A stretch of 64,000 nucleotides of DNA from Lateolabrax maculatus (taxonomy: Eukaryota; Chordata; Actinopteri; Acropomatiformes; Lateolabracidae). Location of the stretch: positions 13,837,501 to 13,901,500 of the forward strand of contig CM062210.1 in assembly GCA_031216445.1 (NCBI GenBank), given 5' to 3'. The notes under the pieces were generated by a model. That model searched no databases. It saw only the letters and a list, made by a program, of their open reading frames with translations, and was not told the origin of the DNA. Of this stretch, positions 36,479 to 46,487 are shown piece after piece (the first letter of the stretch is position 1; each line of letters opens with the position of its first letter). The position numbers were made by a program, and so were the translations under genes.

Positions 36479-37565
36479 GTAACAAGCTTGCTACCGTAGC
36501 TCGCGGGTTTGGCTGAGAAAATCAGAGTCAGGGATGAAATAAGCCTCTCGCTGTAATCGTCGCATAAGCTGGCGTTGATTGTTAGGATTACCACTTGGCT
36601 CTAGACGCTTAATTTATGATCGCTAATGAAATGACAGCCTCTAACGCTGCTTGAGTCGTGAGCAACCGGCAGCTTCGTGTAGCTGAGCTAACGTTGCTGG
36701 CTATGACGTTGATACTTGACAACGTTACATACATGTTTCACATTTCATATCAGTTACTGCGAAGCTACAGTTTCGTGGATGTTCACTTGAATGTGGGTCA
36801 GCGGTTTTTGGGTCTTTTGGGACTAATATAGTTTGTTCAGAACAAGACTGCAGAGCACAGATATTTAATTGTTTCACATTTCCACGAATATTCAGAGCTC
36901 GTTAAACACTCCCCTCCAACATAAATACTGACTACAGTTAAGTCAGGGCTGTGATTAGTAATACAGGGAAGAACAGAGAAGAACAACAACAATATTTTAG
37001 AATGAAAAGCAACATAAAAGCATATGAATGCTTTAAATTTCTTAAAGGCTTTTGAGGAGGACATGAGATATGCTGTAATAACTGTTATGATGCAGGAGCA
37101 GCCTGACCATGAATGCAAGTGGGTGCTCAAAAGGTCCATGCATGCATCTCCAAAGTGTTTTTTGTTGTTTTGTTTCCAGTGTCACAGAGATTGTCTGGAA
37201 TTACTGGCTTGACACGTTTAGACACGACCCCTTCTTTGCAACATTATCAACAAGAATAATTTGCATATTCAAATAATAAAGAAAATGGCTTCATCTGATC
37301 ATCTATTTTTGGCTGTTGAATTTTCACCGTAAAAATTATGAAATCTCTGTGCTCGGTTTGTCCGGCCCATATTTTATTTCCAGTTGATGTTACTTAATGT
37401 TGGTTACTGTAATTCATATACAGATGTATCTTTCTGCATTGCTAATCAACAAGAATGATGTAATGCCCCTCTGAGCTTCCGTTCCTACCAAAGGTCGGGG
37501 CTGTGAGGCGGACAAAATTATCTCCTATACGATAATTGCCTAAATATGTCTTTATGTCCCCACAG
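36479..37565 (+). other. slc35b3: slc35b3 intron 1
   Basis: A 1,087-bp intron with donor GTAACA and acceptor TTTATGTCCCCACAG. The first 100 bases are still CpG-rich; the rest is AT-rich unique sequence. I see no further exon or recognisable repeat in it. Confidence 0.7.
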
Positions 37566-37586
37566 CTCCCAGCAGCCACCAACACA

Positions 37587-37802
37587 ATGAGTGCCAAATA
37601 TGGCATGGTGGGCTACAACAGTTCACGGAAGCACATCTCAATCTCCATCCCGTCGTCCACGGAGGTGATGTCACCCCACATAAAGTCTGTGGAGGAGCTG
37701 AGGGTCTTGGGAATCAACCTGAGCAGCTTCAGTGCCCCCACACAGTTCTTCATCTGTGTGGCTGGAGTCTTCCTCTTTTACCTCATCTATGGATACCTGC
37801 AG
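37587..37802 (+). CDS. slc35b3: slc35b3 coding exon 2 (residues 1-72)
   Basis: The exon starts at 37566 after a CACAG acceptor and adds 21 nt of leader before the ATG (A at -3). It encodes a cytosolic N-terminus (SRKHISISIPSSTEVMSPHI) and the first membrane segment, about residues 54-72 (TQFFICVAGVFLFYLIYGYL). The donor is CTGCAG|GTAACA, phase 0. Confidence 0.97.
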
Positions 37803-40800
37803 GTAACAAACGAGGAAGGACACAAACTGAAAGATGCACTTGAACACACACACACACAGTCAAATATCTTAAAGTGATCTGTTGAAGCTTGTCACAGTGA
37901 AGTAATAGTGCTGTTGTGAAGGGTCTGTGTGTCTGTTTTCATGTATAGATACAAAAGATGGGGATATTATCTCCCTCCAAAGTTTTATTAGGTGTAGCTG
38001 TGTTCCTGTCTGTGTGTAATTGGAAAAACATGCTTGTACAGATGACATGTAAACAAAGTTTGTATTTCATAAGAAAGGCCTCAGAAGACCATCATTACCA
38101 GCTTTATGATTCTTTATTTGTCTCTCCACCCAGGAGTTGATATTTTCTGTTGAAGGATTCAAGCCTTTTGGCTGGTATCTCACTCTGGTCCAGTTTGGCT
38201 TCTACTCCATGTTTGGACTAGTAGAGCTTCAGCTCACACAGGACAAACGCAGAAGGTAAATAACCTCCTGCTCCCTTTACTTTTGTTTACTGAGCTTCAT
38301 TATTGTCACTCATTTATAACAGTTTATTTGTGATAGTCTAATTTACATTTCATATACATAATTTAAGATGTATACCTCATCTTTAGCAGATGTTTTTAGA
38401 AAAACTGGTGATGACCTGTTTTTTGTTAAATATTCCAAAGCAACACTGCATTTTAACATAAAAACCCATTTCTCAACTACTTAACATTTTCTTGTCTTCC
38501 AGGATACCAGGGAAAACCTATATGATCATAGCTTTTCTAACAGTGGGCACTATGGGTCTGTCCAATACCTCTCTGGGCTACTTGAACTACCCTACACAGG
38601 TCATCTTCAAGTGCTGTAAACTCATCCCAGTCATGATTGGAGGAGTGTTCATACAAGGTAATCTGATTCTACAGTATATGTATTTGCACAAAGACCTTAG
38701 AGATGCAACTACATATTTACTTGTGCTGGTGGTTTTTGCTTATTTCTTTATAATATTTTGATTCTTCATACTATGTAACTAATATATGTTGCTCTGTAGC
38801 TGTGAATATATCAGCCCTCTGTTTAATCTCCTGTTGTCCTGTTTATTAAATTATTTGATCTGCACTTCACACCTCAATTCTGGGGTTTGAAGTTAAATTG
38901 TCCCTTATATTTGTTGTTTAAACACGGCTTGTCAATCATGTTAACTCTGAGTTGGCTTTGTAGAATAGCTTAAACCTTAGATTAACTAAAGTCAGGATTT
39001 TCAAGTCCAGCTTTCCTTCTTTCTGGAATACCCCCAGACCTAAGTTTTTTATTGTGATCAGATGACAAACACACCAATTTAGAATTTTTCATCATTATGA
39101 CAAACTCTTAAATTATAAATGTGAATTTATCCCAAATTCGTATGGACAAAAAGATGAGCATTGGGCCTAAAGCATGTCAAAAACATCAGGGGTTTTTTCT
39201 TTCAGAGTTGAAATTCTAAAGTAAACAGAATCATCAGCATTTGTATACAAAAGTTAAAGAAATCTTTAAAAATAAAGGTTGCTTTATTACGGGAAGAAAG
39301 AATTACATGTTACACCTTGTTGAACTTAAAACGATTTAACCAGTAGTCAGGAGCAGTAGACTTTGGAGACGGTACGTTTTACACCTCATTGCAGTCATCT
39401 CACATGTTTCCTTTGAAGCGATGACCACCTTTCAACAGTCGGTACCTCCTTTTTATCTATGTCTGTTGTTTTCGGTTGTCAGAGCCCAGTCGGCTGCGCT
39501 CACTGTTTCTCCCTGCTCTTGGTTCAGTCTGTTCTTTCATCCTCACTCCGGCCTTCTCAAGGTTCTGTGTCCTCAATGTCAGACAGGTTTTGTGTATTTT
39601 CTGCCTTCCTGAGTCTATCGCCATCTCTGGATGGGTAGATGTGAGGACCATGGTCCCTCAAGGGGTCGGGGTGGAAAACAGAATTTGTTCACTTAGAATG
39701 CAAAAGAGGAAAGAAAGTGGGAGAGATGGAGGGATGGATGAAGGGAGGGGTGAGGGGTTGTATCTGATGTGAGGCCCTTCAAAGGCGAGTCGGGGAATCA
39801 AAGCCGACCACGGCCGACCTGATGCTGCGTCCCCTTGTCAACCTCAAGGCATCCATCCGTCAGCCTGTTTTTGGGAGACTCCTTTATCCTGTTGTTTTTT
39901 TTCCCCCAACTTTTGCTTTTTCACTTAGCTTTTTTTTTTTTTTTTTTTGGTGCATTGTTACATCCACATCCTCAGAAACTTTGAATTGTCAAGAATACCC
40001 ATTGTAAAAACTTTTAGTTACATTTTTACCTGAGTCCAATGTCAACTTCTTTTATAAAGAGGTGGGTCATCATTTGAAGATTTCTTTGCAAGCTGTGCTC
40101 GAGGGGATGTACTCTCCCTCTGCAGTGTCTCAGTTTGGTTTCTCTGTGTTTGTAGGTGTTACCAGTTGCATACATTCACTTTACATTTCCCGCTGGTATA
40201 ACCTCTAAAATCCATTCTTTGTTATTCTTTGGGAAGTTAGTCAAAATGTGATTCAGGAGATTTTAGGAGTTCAGGTTTGTGATTAGATTTCTGATCTCAT
40301 AATTGCAGATAGACATTCAAATTGACTCCTTGTCTGGCGTTTGTGTTCCAGGTAAACGCTATAATCTGGTTGATGTGTCTGCTGCTCTCTGCATGAGTCT
40401 GGGACTCATCTGGTTTACGCTAGCTGACAGCAAAATGGCTCCCAACTTCAACGTCACAGGTATTTTCTTCTAGATCCAACAACAGACTCCAGTGGTTTCT
40501 CATGGTCAGTTTATCTTTACTAAAGGTTATACGTGGCAACGCATATGAAGTGTGGAGACTGGCCTATCTCTGTACAGCTTCAGCTAAATAATTTGCCCAT
40601 GCGTTCAGATATCCATGTTCTTAGTTGAGCGTTTATGTGTGTGTGTGGTGTACAGGTGTTCTCCTCATCTCCCTGGCACTTTGTGCAGACGCCGCCATTG
40701 GAAACGTGCAGGAGAAAGCCATGAAACTCCATAACGGCTCCAACTCCGAAATGGTACCGTGTTTATCTAACTGAAAAAAGTATATATACGTACATAATAA

Positions 40801-43008
40801 ATTATATTGGCAACTAGACACAATATCGGGGGTGGGTTCAGAATATGTAGCTTTGCTTGACTGTTCCAACAAAAGCAGACTGCTATGTCCCATGTTTTGG
40901 CTGTAATAATTGTGATAATTGTTATTATCCTGTGTGTGATTGTCACTGACCGGTCACATGGGGTTGTGTTGACAGGTACTGTACTCGTACTCCATCGGTT
41001 TTGTCTACATACTGACAGGGCTGCTCTGTGTGGGCGGGCTGGGGCCAGCAGTGGCATTCTGCTCAGAGGTTAGTATATCTTAACACAGTTGACTAAATGA
41101 AATGTATATATTCATAAGATGATATAATGGCTCACAAAACGCATTTTATCTGGTTACTCTAAGTCCTGATGTTATTGCAGCATCATTTTTCGATAGTGTT
41201 TCTGTGTTAAATGATCTTTCATGCTTTCCTTCCTCCCAGCATCCCGTGAAGACATACGGTTATGCATTCTTCTTCTCTCTTACGGGTTATTTTGGCATCT
41301 CCTTCGTACTGGCCTTGATCAAGCTCTTTGGTGCCCTGGTAGCAGTGACAGGTCAGAGCAACAGTTTGTCAATTTTTGTCTTCTCTTCATTCTGTGATAA
41401 TCTGACTAGTAATTGATTTGTACATTTAGATAAGACAGAAAATAATTAATAATTCACAATATATTTTTTTAAAAACACAATTGCAATGATAAACAATCAT
41501 TATATTACACAGCTGTAAAGTAGAAATGTCTCTTTGAATGTGTTTGTTTCTTCTTGTTCGTATATGTAATTAAGTAAAAACCACAAATGTGTTTTACTCC
41601 TTTGCAGTGACCACCGGGAGAAAGGCCATGACTATCGTACTTTCCTTCATGTTCTTCGCAAAACCTTTCACTTTTCAGTAAGTACCATCACCTTTTGACT
41701 TTGATCAGTTTTATTCTAGTTTAAAGAAAGTCTACACTGACCTCTTCCTTTGATTCATACAAGTTGATTTGGCTCCCCTGCCCCTGGATTTTATGTCCTC
41801 AGTCCATTTTAAGACCTTTACTACTTTACTGCTCTTTCTCCCTGTCCTTCACTCTTCAACTCCTCTGTGCTGTCAAAAGGGTCTCATTTTTTTGCTGTAC
41901 CTCTCCTGCTCTGTTTCTCCATCGTGACTTTCGACATGCATACACACGACCTACACACAAGACACCAAAAACTTTTTTGTATCTTCATGGCCAACTTCAT
42001 TCTCCCTCCGGCTGGTGTGTGCCCTCCACTGTTGCTGGACTCAGTCCCTTTCCTGACTGCAGTTTACACTTTTAAAATAAAAAGTTTTTATTATTATCGG
42101 CATGTACAGTATTATTAATAAACCGCTAGTTTCACCAAACACCAAATTTGGCTTATTTACCTTTATTGGAAAACTGTACATGATCAAATATAGGTGGGTG
42201 ACAAAATATTAAAGGTAAAACCAACCTAAACCAACACGAAGTGTCTCTCATGGCCTGTACTGTATAGAAACATCTGCAATTGTTAAGTTATGTGACTCTT
42301 TTTTTTTTTTTTTTAGGTTTGTCCAATAATTTATCACCGGTCTGTCTTTATTGGAAAAAAAAAGTTTTCTATCTAACAGATCTAAAAAAGATCTAACAAA
42401 TGTGTTGAATGCATTTCCTTCCTCATAAAGCGTCTGCAAAGCCAATATTTTGAAAAGAAAAGTTTGAAACCTGCATTGTTCACAGCTATGTTTATTTGCT
42501 AGCAGTCTTGAACTTCATTGCCTTTGCTGAGGTAATTACTGTGTTTCTTGGGCATTACCTGTAGGTCAGTGGAATAGTGTGAAACCATGGAACCAGGAAT
42601 GTGTATTGCTTCACCCTCTTACTCCTGTGTGCAAGTGTACGCGAAAAAGAAAAACAGGGACCCAGCAAAACATTGCTCCAACTAGTGGCTATAAGTAGGA
42701 AATAAAATTTAGTAAAGTCTTTCCATGACCATCTTGTTGAGCTGTGCTCTACATTTTACTGTACATGCAATTATTACATCAGTATTAATTAGCTTGTACC
42801 CACTTCATTTCTGCTGTCCCTTAAAAATATCTAACCTTTCCGTCCCTCCCTCCTCAGGTACATCTGGGCCGGCCTTCTAGTGCTCTTCGGCATCTTCTTG
42901 AATGTTTACAGTAAAAACAGAGAGAAAATGAAGCTTCCCGCCATCAATGACCTCAAGAACTGGCTGCTGACAGGAAAGAAAGTCAGATTTCTCTCACAAA
43001 ACGTATAG
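37587..43008 (+). CDS. slc35b3: slc35b3: PAPS transporter 2 (nine coding exons, 374 aa)
   Basis: SLC35B3 (PAPST2) moves the sulfate donor PAPS from cytosol into the Golgi/ER lumen for sulfotransferases. Coding exons are 37587-37802, 38134-38255, 38503-38657, 40352-40459, 40656-40753, 40976-41068, 41240-41351, 41608-41677 and 42858-43008. Every intron is GT-AG, phases match at every junction, and the sum is 1125 nt including TAG. The product matches what I remember of human SLC35B3 across nearly its whole length, for example TQFFICVAGVF, RRRIPGKTYMIIAFLTVGTM, NVQEKAMKLHN and TTGRKAMTIVLSF. About ten hydrophobic segments fit the nucleotide-sugar transporter fold (UAA/SLC35B family). It is shorter than human (about 401 aa) because the start aligns with an internal human methionine. 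An in-frame TAA at 36452-36454 in the spliced exon 1 rules out a longer N-terminus on this transcript. No frame break or missing exon is seen. Confidence 0.97.
38134..38255 (+). CDS. slc35b3: slc35b3 coding exon 3 (residues 73-113)
   Basis: The acceptor TCTCCACCCAG precedes ELIFSVEGFKPFGWYLTLVQ, and the second membrane segment lies at about residues 86-107. The exon ends with QDKRR plus two bases of the next Arg codon; the donor is AGAAG|GTAAAT. Confidence 0.96.
38503..38657 (+). CDS. slc35b3: slc35b3 coding exon 4 (residues 113-165)
   Basis: The acceptor TTGTCTTCCAG completes Arg113 and continues IPGKTYMIIAFLTVGTMGLS. Two membrane segments follow, the second around TQVIFKCCKLIPVMIGGVF. The TMGLSNTSLGYLNYPTQV stretch is among the most conserved parts of the SLC35B family. 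The donor splits the Gly165 codon (CAAG|GTAATC). Reading through it gives a false 89-residue frame ending at 38761. Confidence 0.96.
38658..40351 (+). other. slc35b3: slc35b3 intron 4 (longest intron)
   Basis: A 1,694-bp intron. Most is AT-rich unique sequence. A short CpG-containing patch lies near 39,780-39,870 and a T-run at about 39,930-39,948. I see no further exon; frames of 60-100 codons at 39.4-39.8 kb show no homology or splice support. Confidence 0.7.
40352..40459 (+). CDS. slc35b3: slc35b3 coding exon 5 (residues 165-201)
   Basis: The acceptor TTGTGTTCCAG is followed by KRYNLVDVSAALCMSLGLIW and the fifth membrane segment. It ends in MAPNFNVT, where NVT is a potential N-glycosylation sequon in a loop. 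The donor splits Gly201 (ACAG|GTATTT). Confidence 0.96.
40656..40753 (+). CDS. slc35b3: slc35b3 coding exon 6 (residues 201-233)
   Basis: The acceptor GTGTACAG lies after a short TG run. The exon encodes VLLISLALCADAAIGNVQEK and then AMKLHNGSNSEM, which includes an NGS sequon. The NVQEKAMKLHN block is a family hallmark. The donor is GAAATG|GTACCG, phase 0; the exon-7 sequence also begins GTAC, but family alignment supports this boundary. Confidence 0.95.
40976..41068 (+). CDS. slc35b3: slc35b3 coding exon 7 (residues 234-264)
   Basis: The acceptor TTGTGTTGACAG precedes VLYSYSIGFVYILTGLLCVG, the seventh membrane segment, then GLGPAVAFCSE. The donor is CAGAG|GTTAGT, phase 0. Confidence 0.96.
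41240..41351 (+). CDS. slc35b3: slc35b3 coding exon 8 (residues 265-302)
   Basis: The acceptor TTCCTCCCAG is followed by HPVKTYGYAFFFSLTGYFGI and then SFVLALIKLFGALVAVT. It covers the eighth membrane segment and the start of the conserved C-terminal core. The donor ACAG|GTCAGA splits Val302. Confidence 0.96.
41608..41677 (+). CDS. slc35b3: slc35b3 coding exon 9 (residues 302-325)
   Basis: At 70 nt this is the smallest exon. It encodes TTGRKAMTIVLSFMFFAKPF, a conserved substrate-path segment of SLC35B transporters. The acceptor is TCCTTTGCAG; the donor CA|GTAAGT splits Gln325. Confidence 0.96.
41678..42857 (+). other. slc35b3: slc35b3 intron 9
   Basis: A 1,180-bp intron with donor GTAAGT and acceptor CCTCCCTCCTCAG. 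It contains a probable transposon relic at about 42,185-42,345, listed separately, and a T-run at 42,299-42,314. No extra exon is supported. Confidence 0.7.
42185..42345 (+). mobile_element. Transposon relic in slc35b3 intron 9
   Basis: TAGGTGGGTGACAAAATATT, AAAGGTAAAACCAACCTAA and ACATCTGCAATTGTTAAGTT occur in the order of a common teleost repeat ('GGTGGGTGACAAATTAAAGG'), with the middle deleted. The match is from memory; the class is not assigned. Confidence 0.5.
42858..43008 (+). CDS. slc35b3: slc35b3 coding exon 10, C-terminus (residues 325-374)
   Basis: It encodes the last membrane segment (YIWAGLLVLFGIFLNVYSKN) and a basic cytosolic tail, including KTG-like LLTGKKVRFLSQNV, ending at TAG 43006-43008. 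As in human, the tail is the least conserved part. It ends in a hydrophobic residue after a basic stretch, plausible for an ER/Golgi protein, but I see no clear dilysine signal. Confidence 0.96.
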
Positions 43009-43638
43009 AAGGCACCCAGAGGCGTAGCAGAAGTCCTGCGCTGGCAGATTGTAAGTCTGTTCCGCTGTAGAGTTGGCCCACCTGTCTCAGGGTATATGCT
43101 GAGGCACGTGGCCGAGCTACGAGCCTCATCGCCACCAACATTGAGCCAAGGGTGGGTATACCAGCGCACCGCAGGTGCACCGCCGGTACACCACTGGTGT
43201 ACAGTAAAAGTGATTGACATTCCTTAAACTCTCTGCAGTAAACTGAAGGAACTGTAACTATGTTTTACAAGGGGATCCGTGCTAGTGGGCTCTTTTAAAG
43301 CAATGCTTCAGAGCCCCACAGAAACATTCCCAACACGGAGGACAACATTGGCGACTTTTAAGACTCTCTCTAAAGGGAAGCCAAGCGCCTTAGCTAACCA
43401 AATCGCACAGTTTTGCACTGGAAACGACTTGTACACTTAAACCCTTAGGTGGTTGGAAAAAGAAACTACATTATTGGAAGAAAAGAGCACAGGGCGACAT
43501 GTGAATGTGTCATGTCTGAAATGAATGTTGGTCCCCCACCCTAAAAGAAAAAAGTACATATTGATAAAAAAGGAATATTTGCCCCCGCATGTGCCAGACA
43601 GACAGAACAATACATTGTTTTACATAATCATTGTCTTG

Positions 43639-43644
43639 ATTAAA
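43639..43644 (+). terminator. slc35b3: Candidate poly(A) signal 1 (ATTAAA)
   Basis: ATTAAA followed within 30 bases by TGGCTTTTTTCATAG, a U-rich element. It would give a 3' UTR of about 650 nt. Confidence 0.5.
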
Positions 43645-43842
43645 GTGGCTTTTTTCATAGTTCATTGGTAATTTATATCTGACTGTGCCCTAATTCATGA
43701 AAAATTTGTGATCTGTGTGATGATATGTGATATTTTGGGGAATATGGAGACAATTGTTCCTGTATACATCAATACATAAAAAATCTCAACTGCCATAATT
43801 TGCTAACCATGTGTTTGGGTGAAAGGGTACCACTCTTTTTAC

Positions 43843-43848
43843 ATTAAA
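43843..43848 (+). terminator. slc35b3: Candidate poly(A) signal 2 (ATTAAA) before a GT microsatellite
   Basis: ATTAAA lies about 40 bases before a 79-bp GT/GGGTGT tract starting at 43888. GU-rich sequence is the classic downstream cleavage element. Further AATAAA/ATTAAA motifs exist later, for example AATAAA at 44114-44119, also followed by a GT tract at about 44170. Confidence 0.45.
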
Positions 43849-43887
43849 ACAAACTAAGATGTTTCTCTTAAAGTCCAGTGTTTTCTC

Positions 43888-43966
43888 TGTGTGTGTGTGT
43901 GGGTGTGTGTGTGTGTGTGTGTGGGTGTGTGGGTGTGTGTGGGTGTGTGGGTGTGGGTGTGTGTGT
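43888..43966 (+). repeat. GT / GGGTGT compound microsatellite
   Basis: 79 bases of GT units broken by GGG about every 6-16 bases. It follows the second poly(A) signal of slc35b3. Confidence 0.95.
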
Positions 43967-44165
43967 CCACCTTACCCTTATCCTCTCCCCTTGCACTGCT
44001 TGAGAGGAGAGTTGAAATGTTGCCAAACTGTGTGTGTGTGTGTTTATCCATCCAGTGGCCTTAGGCATGTTTGATTAGGAGTCCTGAAAAAAAGATAGCG
44101 CTGCTCAACAGAAAATAAACAGCAGTCTTCACTGTGCCTAGGCTGTCCTATTCATTTGGATCCAT

Positions 44166-44169
<4 letters not shown>

Positions 44170-44198
<29 letters not shown>
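44170..44198. repeat. (GT)n microsatellite
   Basis: About 14 GT units, followed by (CAGT)n-like sequence (CAGTCAGTCAGTCATT). Confidence 0.95.
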
Positions 44199-44199
<1 letters not shown>

Positions 44200-44399
44200 A
44201 GTCAGTCAGTCATTCACATCGATGCCAGTCTCCATTTGCTCTTAATGACGACGTGATGAAGCTCACACCTGGTTCTTGAGCAATACACCACAGTTTTCTC
44301 TGCCTGGCCATTCAAGGATATTATATAAGATTTACACTTTTTTCTCTACTTGTTAAAATTGTTTCTTCAATGATTAAAGTGTCATTCACAATATTATGT

Positions 44400-44640
44400 A
44401 ACAGACTGCTTAGTAAACTTAGTTTTTTTTTTTTTTTATGCCTCTGCACTGGCAACATCCAAAAGGTCAAAGGTCAACTTCATTGTAATATCATAATGTT
44501 CTGCAAAAATACTTTTCTTGGCATTATTTAAGGCCATAACTCAGGAACAGAAGGGGAGATTATTAACCATATTTCATTCGGTCGGATACTGAATTGGTGA
44601 CACTAATCTCAGGTGCCCAGCTTCGAAATGTGATAACATA
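44400..44640 (-). mobile_element. Probable dispersed repeat downstream of slc35b3
   Basis: On the - strand: CTGAGTTATGGCCTTAAATA, GCAGAACATTATGATATTAC and AATGAAGTTGACCTTTGACC. I associate these phrases with a repeated fish sequence but cannot name a family or set its ends. It carries the DR1 motif at 44464. Confidence 0.4.
44464..44476 (+). promoter_or_regulatory. Perfect DR1 nuclear-receptor element
   Basis: AGGTCA-A-AGGTCA is an exact DR1 (RXR/PPAR, HNF4 or COUP-TF type). It lies in a probable dispersed repeat just downstream of slc35b3, so it may be a passenger of the repeat rather than selected. Confidence 0.4.
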
Positions 44641-45410
44641 GATCTGCAACTTGACTGGTTGGTGGATGTTCCTGTCTTTCATGCATACACCACCTTCACT
44701 GAATCCCTGCCTTTAGTATAAATATCACTGTGCATCTGGTTTCAGTGGGAAAACTGTAATCCAGTGCATACTGTAGAAAGTAGTTCCCAAGAGGTCTATG
44801 CTTGTCCAGTCCCATTCTCTATTTATTGTATAGTTGAGCCTGTTTAACAGCAAAGCTCTTTTGATGTGCATTACAGTTCTGACAGGTAATAGTGTCTTTT
44901 TTTCAACCATAAAGCTTGTTGTAAATATACGTGTACAACAGGTTAAAAGCACGTTTCTAATTTTGGTCTGACAATCTAAGACACACAGTAAACTCCATTG
45001 TAACCCTGTTTAGTTATGAGTCTAAATAAACCATAAAACATAAATAAATCTCCTTGTCCTGAGATAAATGAGTTGTAAGCTGCAGGGTCGGCAAGTGATT
45101 ACAGACAACGTCCTTCAACCGTGGACCCAGAATCCTCCCTGTCAAAGTGCCCTGGAGCAGGAATCCAGTGCTCCCTTTGTCTCTGCTGACCGTGCATTTT
45201 GACCTCTCAATGGAGGTATACATGTAGGAAAATAAGTTCCTTACAGAGGGCAATAAAGTGTTATATTAATCCATGTGTCCAGTACTGAAAATCAGATTTT
45301 TTTCAAATTGGTTGCAAACCCAAAAGGTCCAATCGAGGAAATACTTGAGCAGGCTAGGAATGAATTGGAAATGTTTGAGAAGTCTTTTGTCCTTGATGAT
45401 TGCTTTATGT

Positions 45411-45448
45411 GTGTGTGTGTGTGCGCGCGCACGTGTGTGTGTGTGTGT
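45411..45448. repeat. Imperfect (TG)n / (CG)n microsatellite
   Basis: TG units, then GCGCGCGCACG, then TG units again; Z-DNA-prone. Confidence 0.9.
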
Positions 45449-45682
45449 CATTGCCATAGCATGGTGTGATATGACAGAGACTTGCCAGCTCAGCAGGAGG
45501 CAGCTGAGTGTGGCTCTCTCTGTGATCCTAATAGAGGCCCAGATATTACAGTCTCACTTCCAGGCGGGAAACCCAACGCTGGGCCAATTAGTAATTTGGT
45601 ATTTCATAAAATTTGGCAGCTTGTGTCTGATGACAAACTGAAGGAGATCCTCTCTCCTCCAGGGAACCTTTGGCAGTACAGC

Positions 45683-45685
<3 letters not shown>

Positions 45686-45730
<45 letters not shown>
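45686..45730. repeat. (CA)n microsatellite
   Basis: About 22 CA units. Confidence 0.95.
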
Positions 45731-45733
<3 letters not shown>

Positions 45734-46487
45734 TGACAACTGCTAAGTTTTTCTTCCAAAGCAAAGTGGCGGGTGCTGAACATATTGGGAGCTTGTAACT
45801 CAATTGAAAACAGAAAATGGCTTTGGATGCAGTGTTGTTTGGCTGCAGATTCCGGTTTCACACAAGGAGGGAATGGGAGAATGATTTTGTACAAGAGGCC
45901 GTTTTTATGACATACAGCTCCTTCCTTAACTACTGTTTTGTTATATGATTGATGAACAGTAAAACAGTCCATTAGAGGTTGAGAGGTCATGTTGCAGTGT
46001 TAAAACATTAGTTTGCCATTATATACACCTCTGATGTGCTGCGTACAGTACTGCTTCATCGCTATGGGAATGGCTGTTCCCTTCCAGCTCCCTGAAAGGT
46101 CATTATGGGATGGGAAAGCCCAGTTGACCCAAGGCAAAGTACATCATTTGTCTTTTAGCACCAAGAGAACACACCTAACAAAGCAGGCTGACCCCTGTTA
46201 GAACGCTGAGGATTTGAGCCATTTTTCAAAGCCACATATTTGCCAGCCACTGAAGTCAGCTGTTTTTTATTGTTTTAGACAAACATTTTTCTTCTTTTTT
46301 TCAGACCAATCTTTTGTCTTTATTATAACCTTTTTCTCAGTCTTCCTCCCACTGCCTCCTCATCGTCCACCCCCTCCCATCAGACACACACCTGGTAACC
46401 TAGGCGATCCAACCTCTGCTCTTACATGGCTGCAGCCCCTCTCCTAATAAATAATGGGAGGTGTCCGGAACTCATCATCCCAGCAAA

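Larger units (their letters stand above)
35935..36560 (+). promoter_or_regulatory. slc35b3: CpG-island promoter of slc35b3
   Basis: This is the only long CpG-rich, GC-rich block in the window and it surrounds the non-coding first exon. No TATA box stands out, which fits a broad housekeeping-type promoter. It holds a CCAAT box, an ETS-type site and a simple pentanucleotide repeat, each listed separately. The transcription start is not fixed by sequence; I place it between about 36,260 and 36,350. An antisense transcript from the same island is possible, but I see no gene to the left that it would serve. Confidence 0.8.
43009..43870 (+). other. slc35b3: slc35b3 3' UTR (approximate)
   Basis: Non-coding sequence after TAG with two ATTAAA poly(A) signals (43639 and 43843). 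A 17-nt perfect palindrome with a one-base centre lies at 43186-43202. The 3' end is inferred from the signals only. Confidence 0.6.

Noticed and set aside
36085..36594. The longest open frame, 169 codons on the - strand across the CpG island
   Set aside because: It is antisense to the slc35b3 promoter and exon 1 and is open because of GC-rich, stop-poor sequence and the pentanucleotide repeat (GTGQDRTGQD-like end). No homology is recognised.
37536..37877. 113-codon frame starting MPKYVFMSPQ
   Set aside because: It begins in intron 1 before the acceptor at 37565 and runs past the donor at 37802; the true coding part is 37587-37802.
38492..38761. 89-codon frame starting MSSRIPGKTYMI
   Set aside because: This is slc35b3 exon 4 read from its upstream intron and through its donor; only 38503-38657 is coding.
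43843..44199. Telomere-like GGGTGT units
   Set aside because: The unit is not TTAGGG and is embedded in a GT microsatellite; an ordinary compound repeat.
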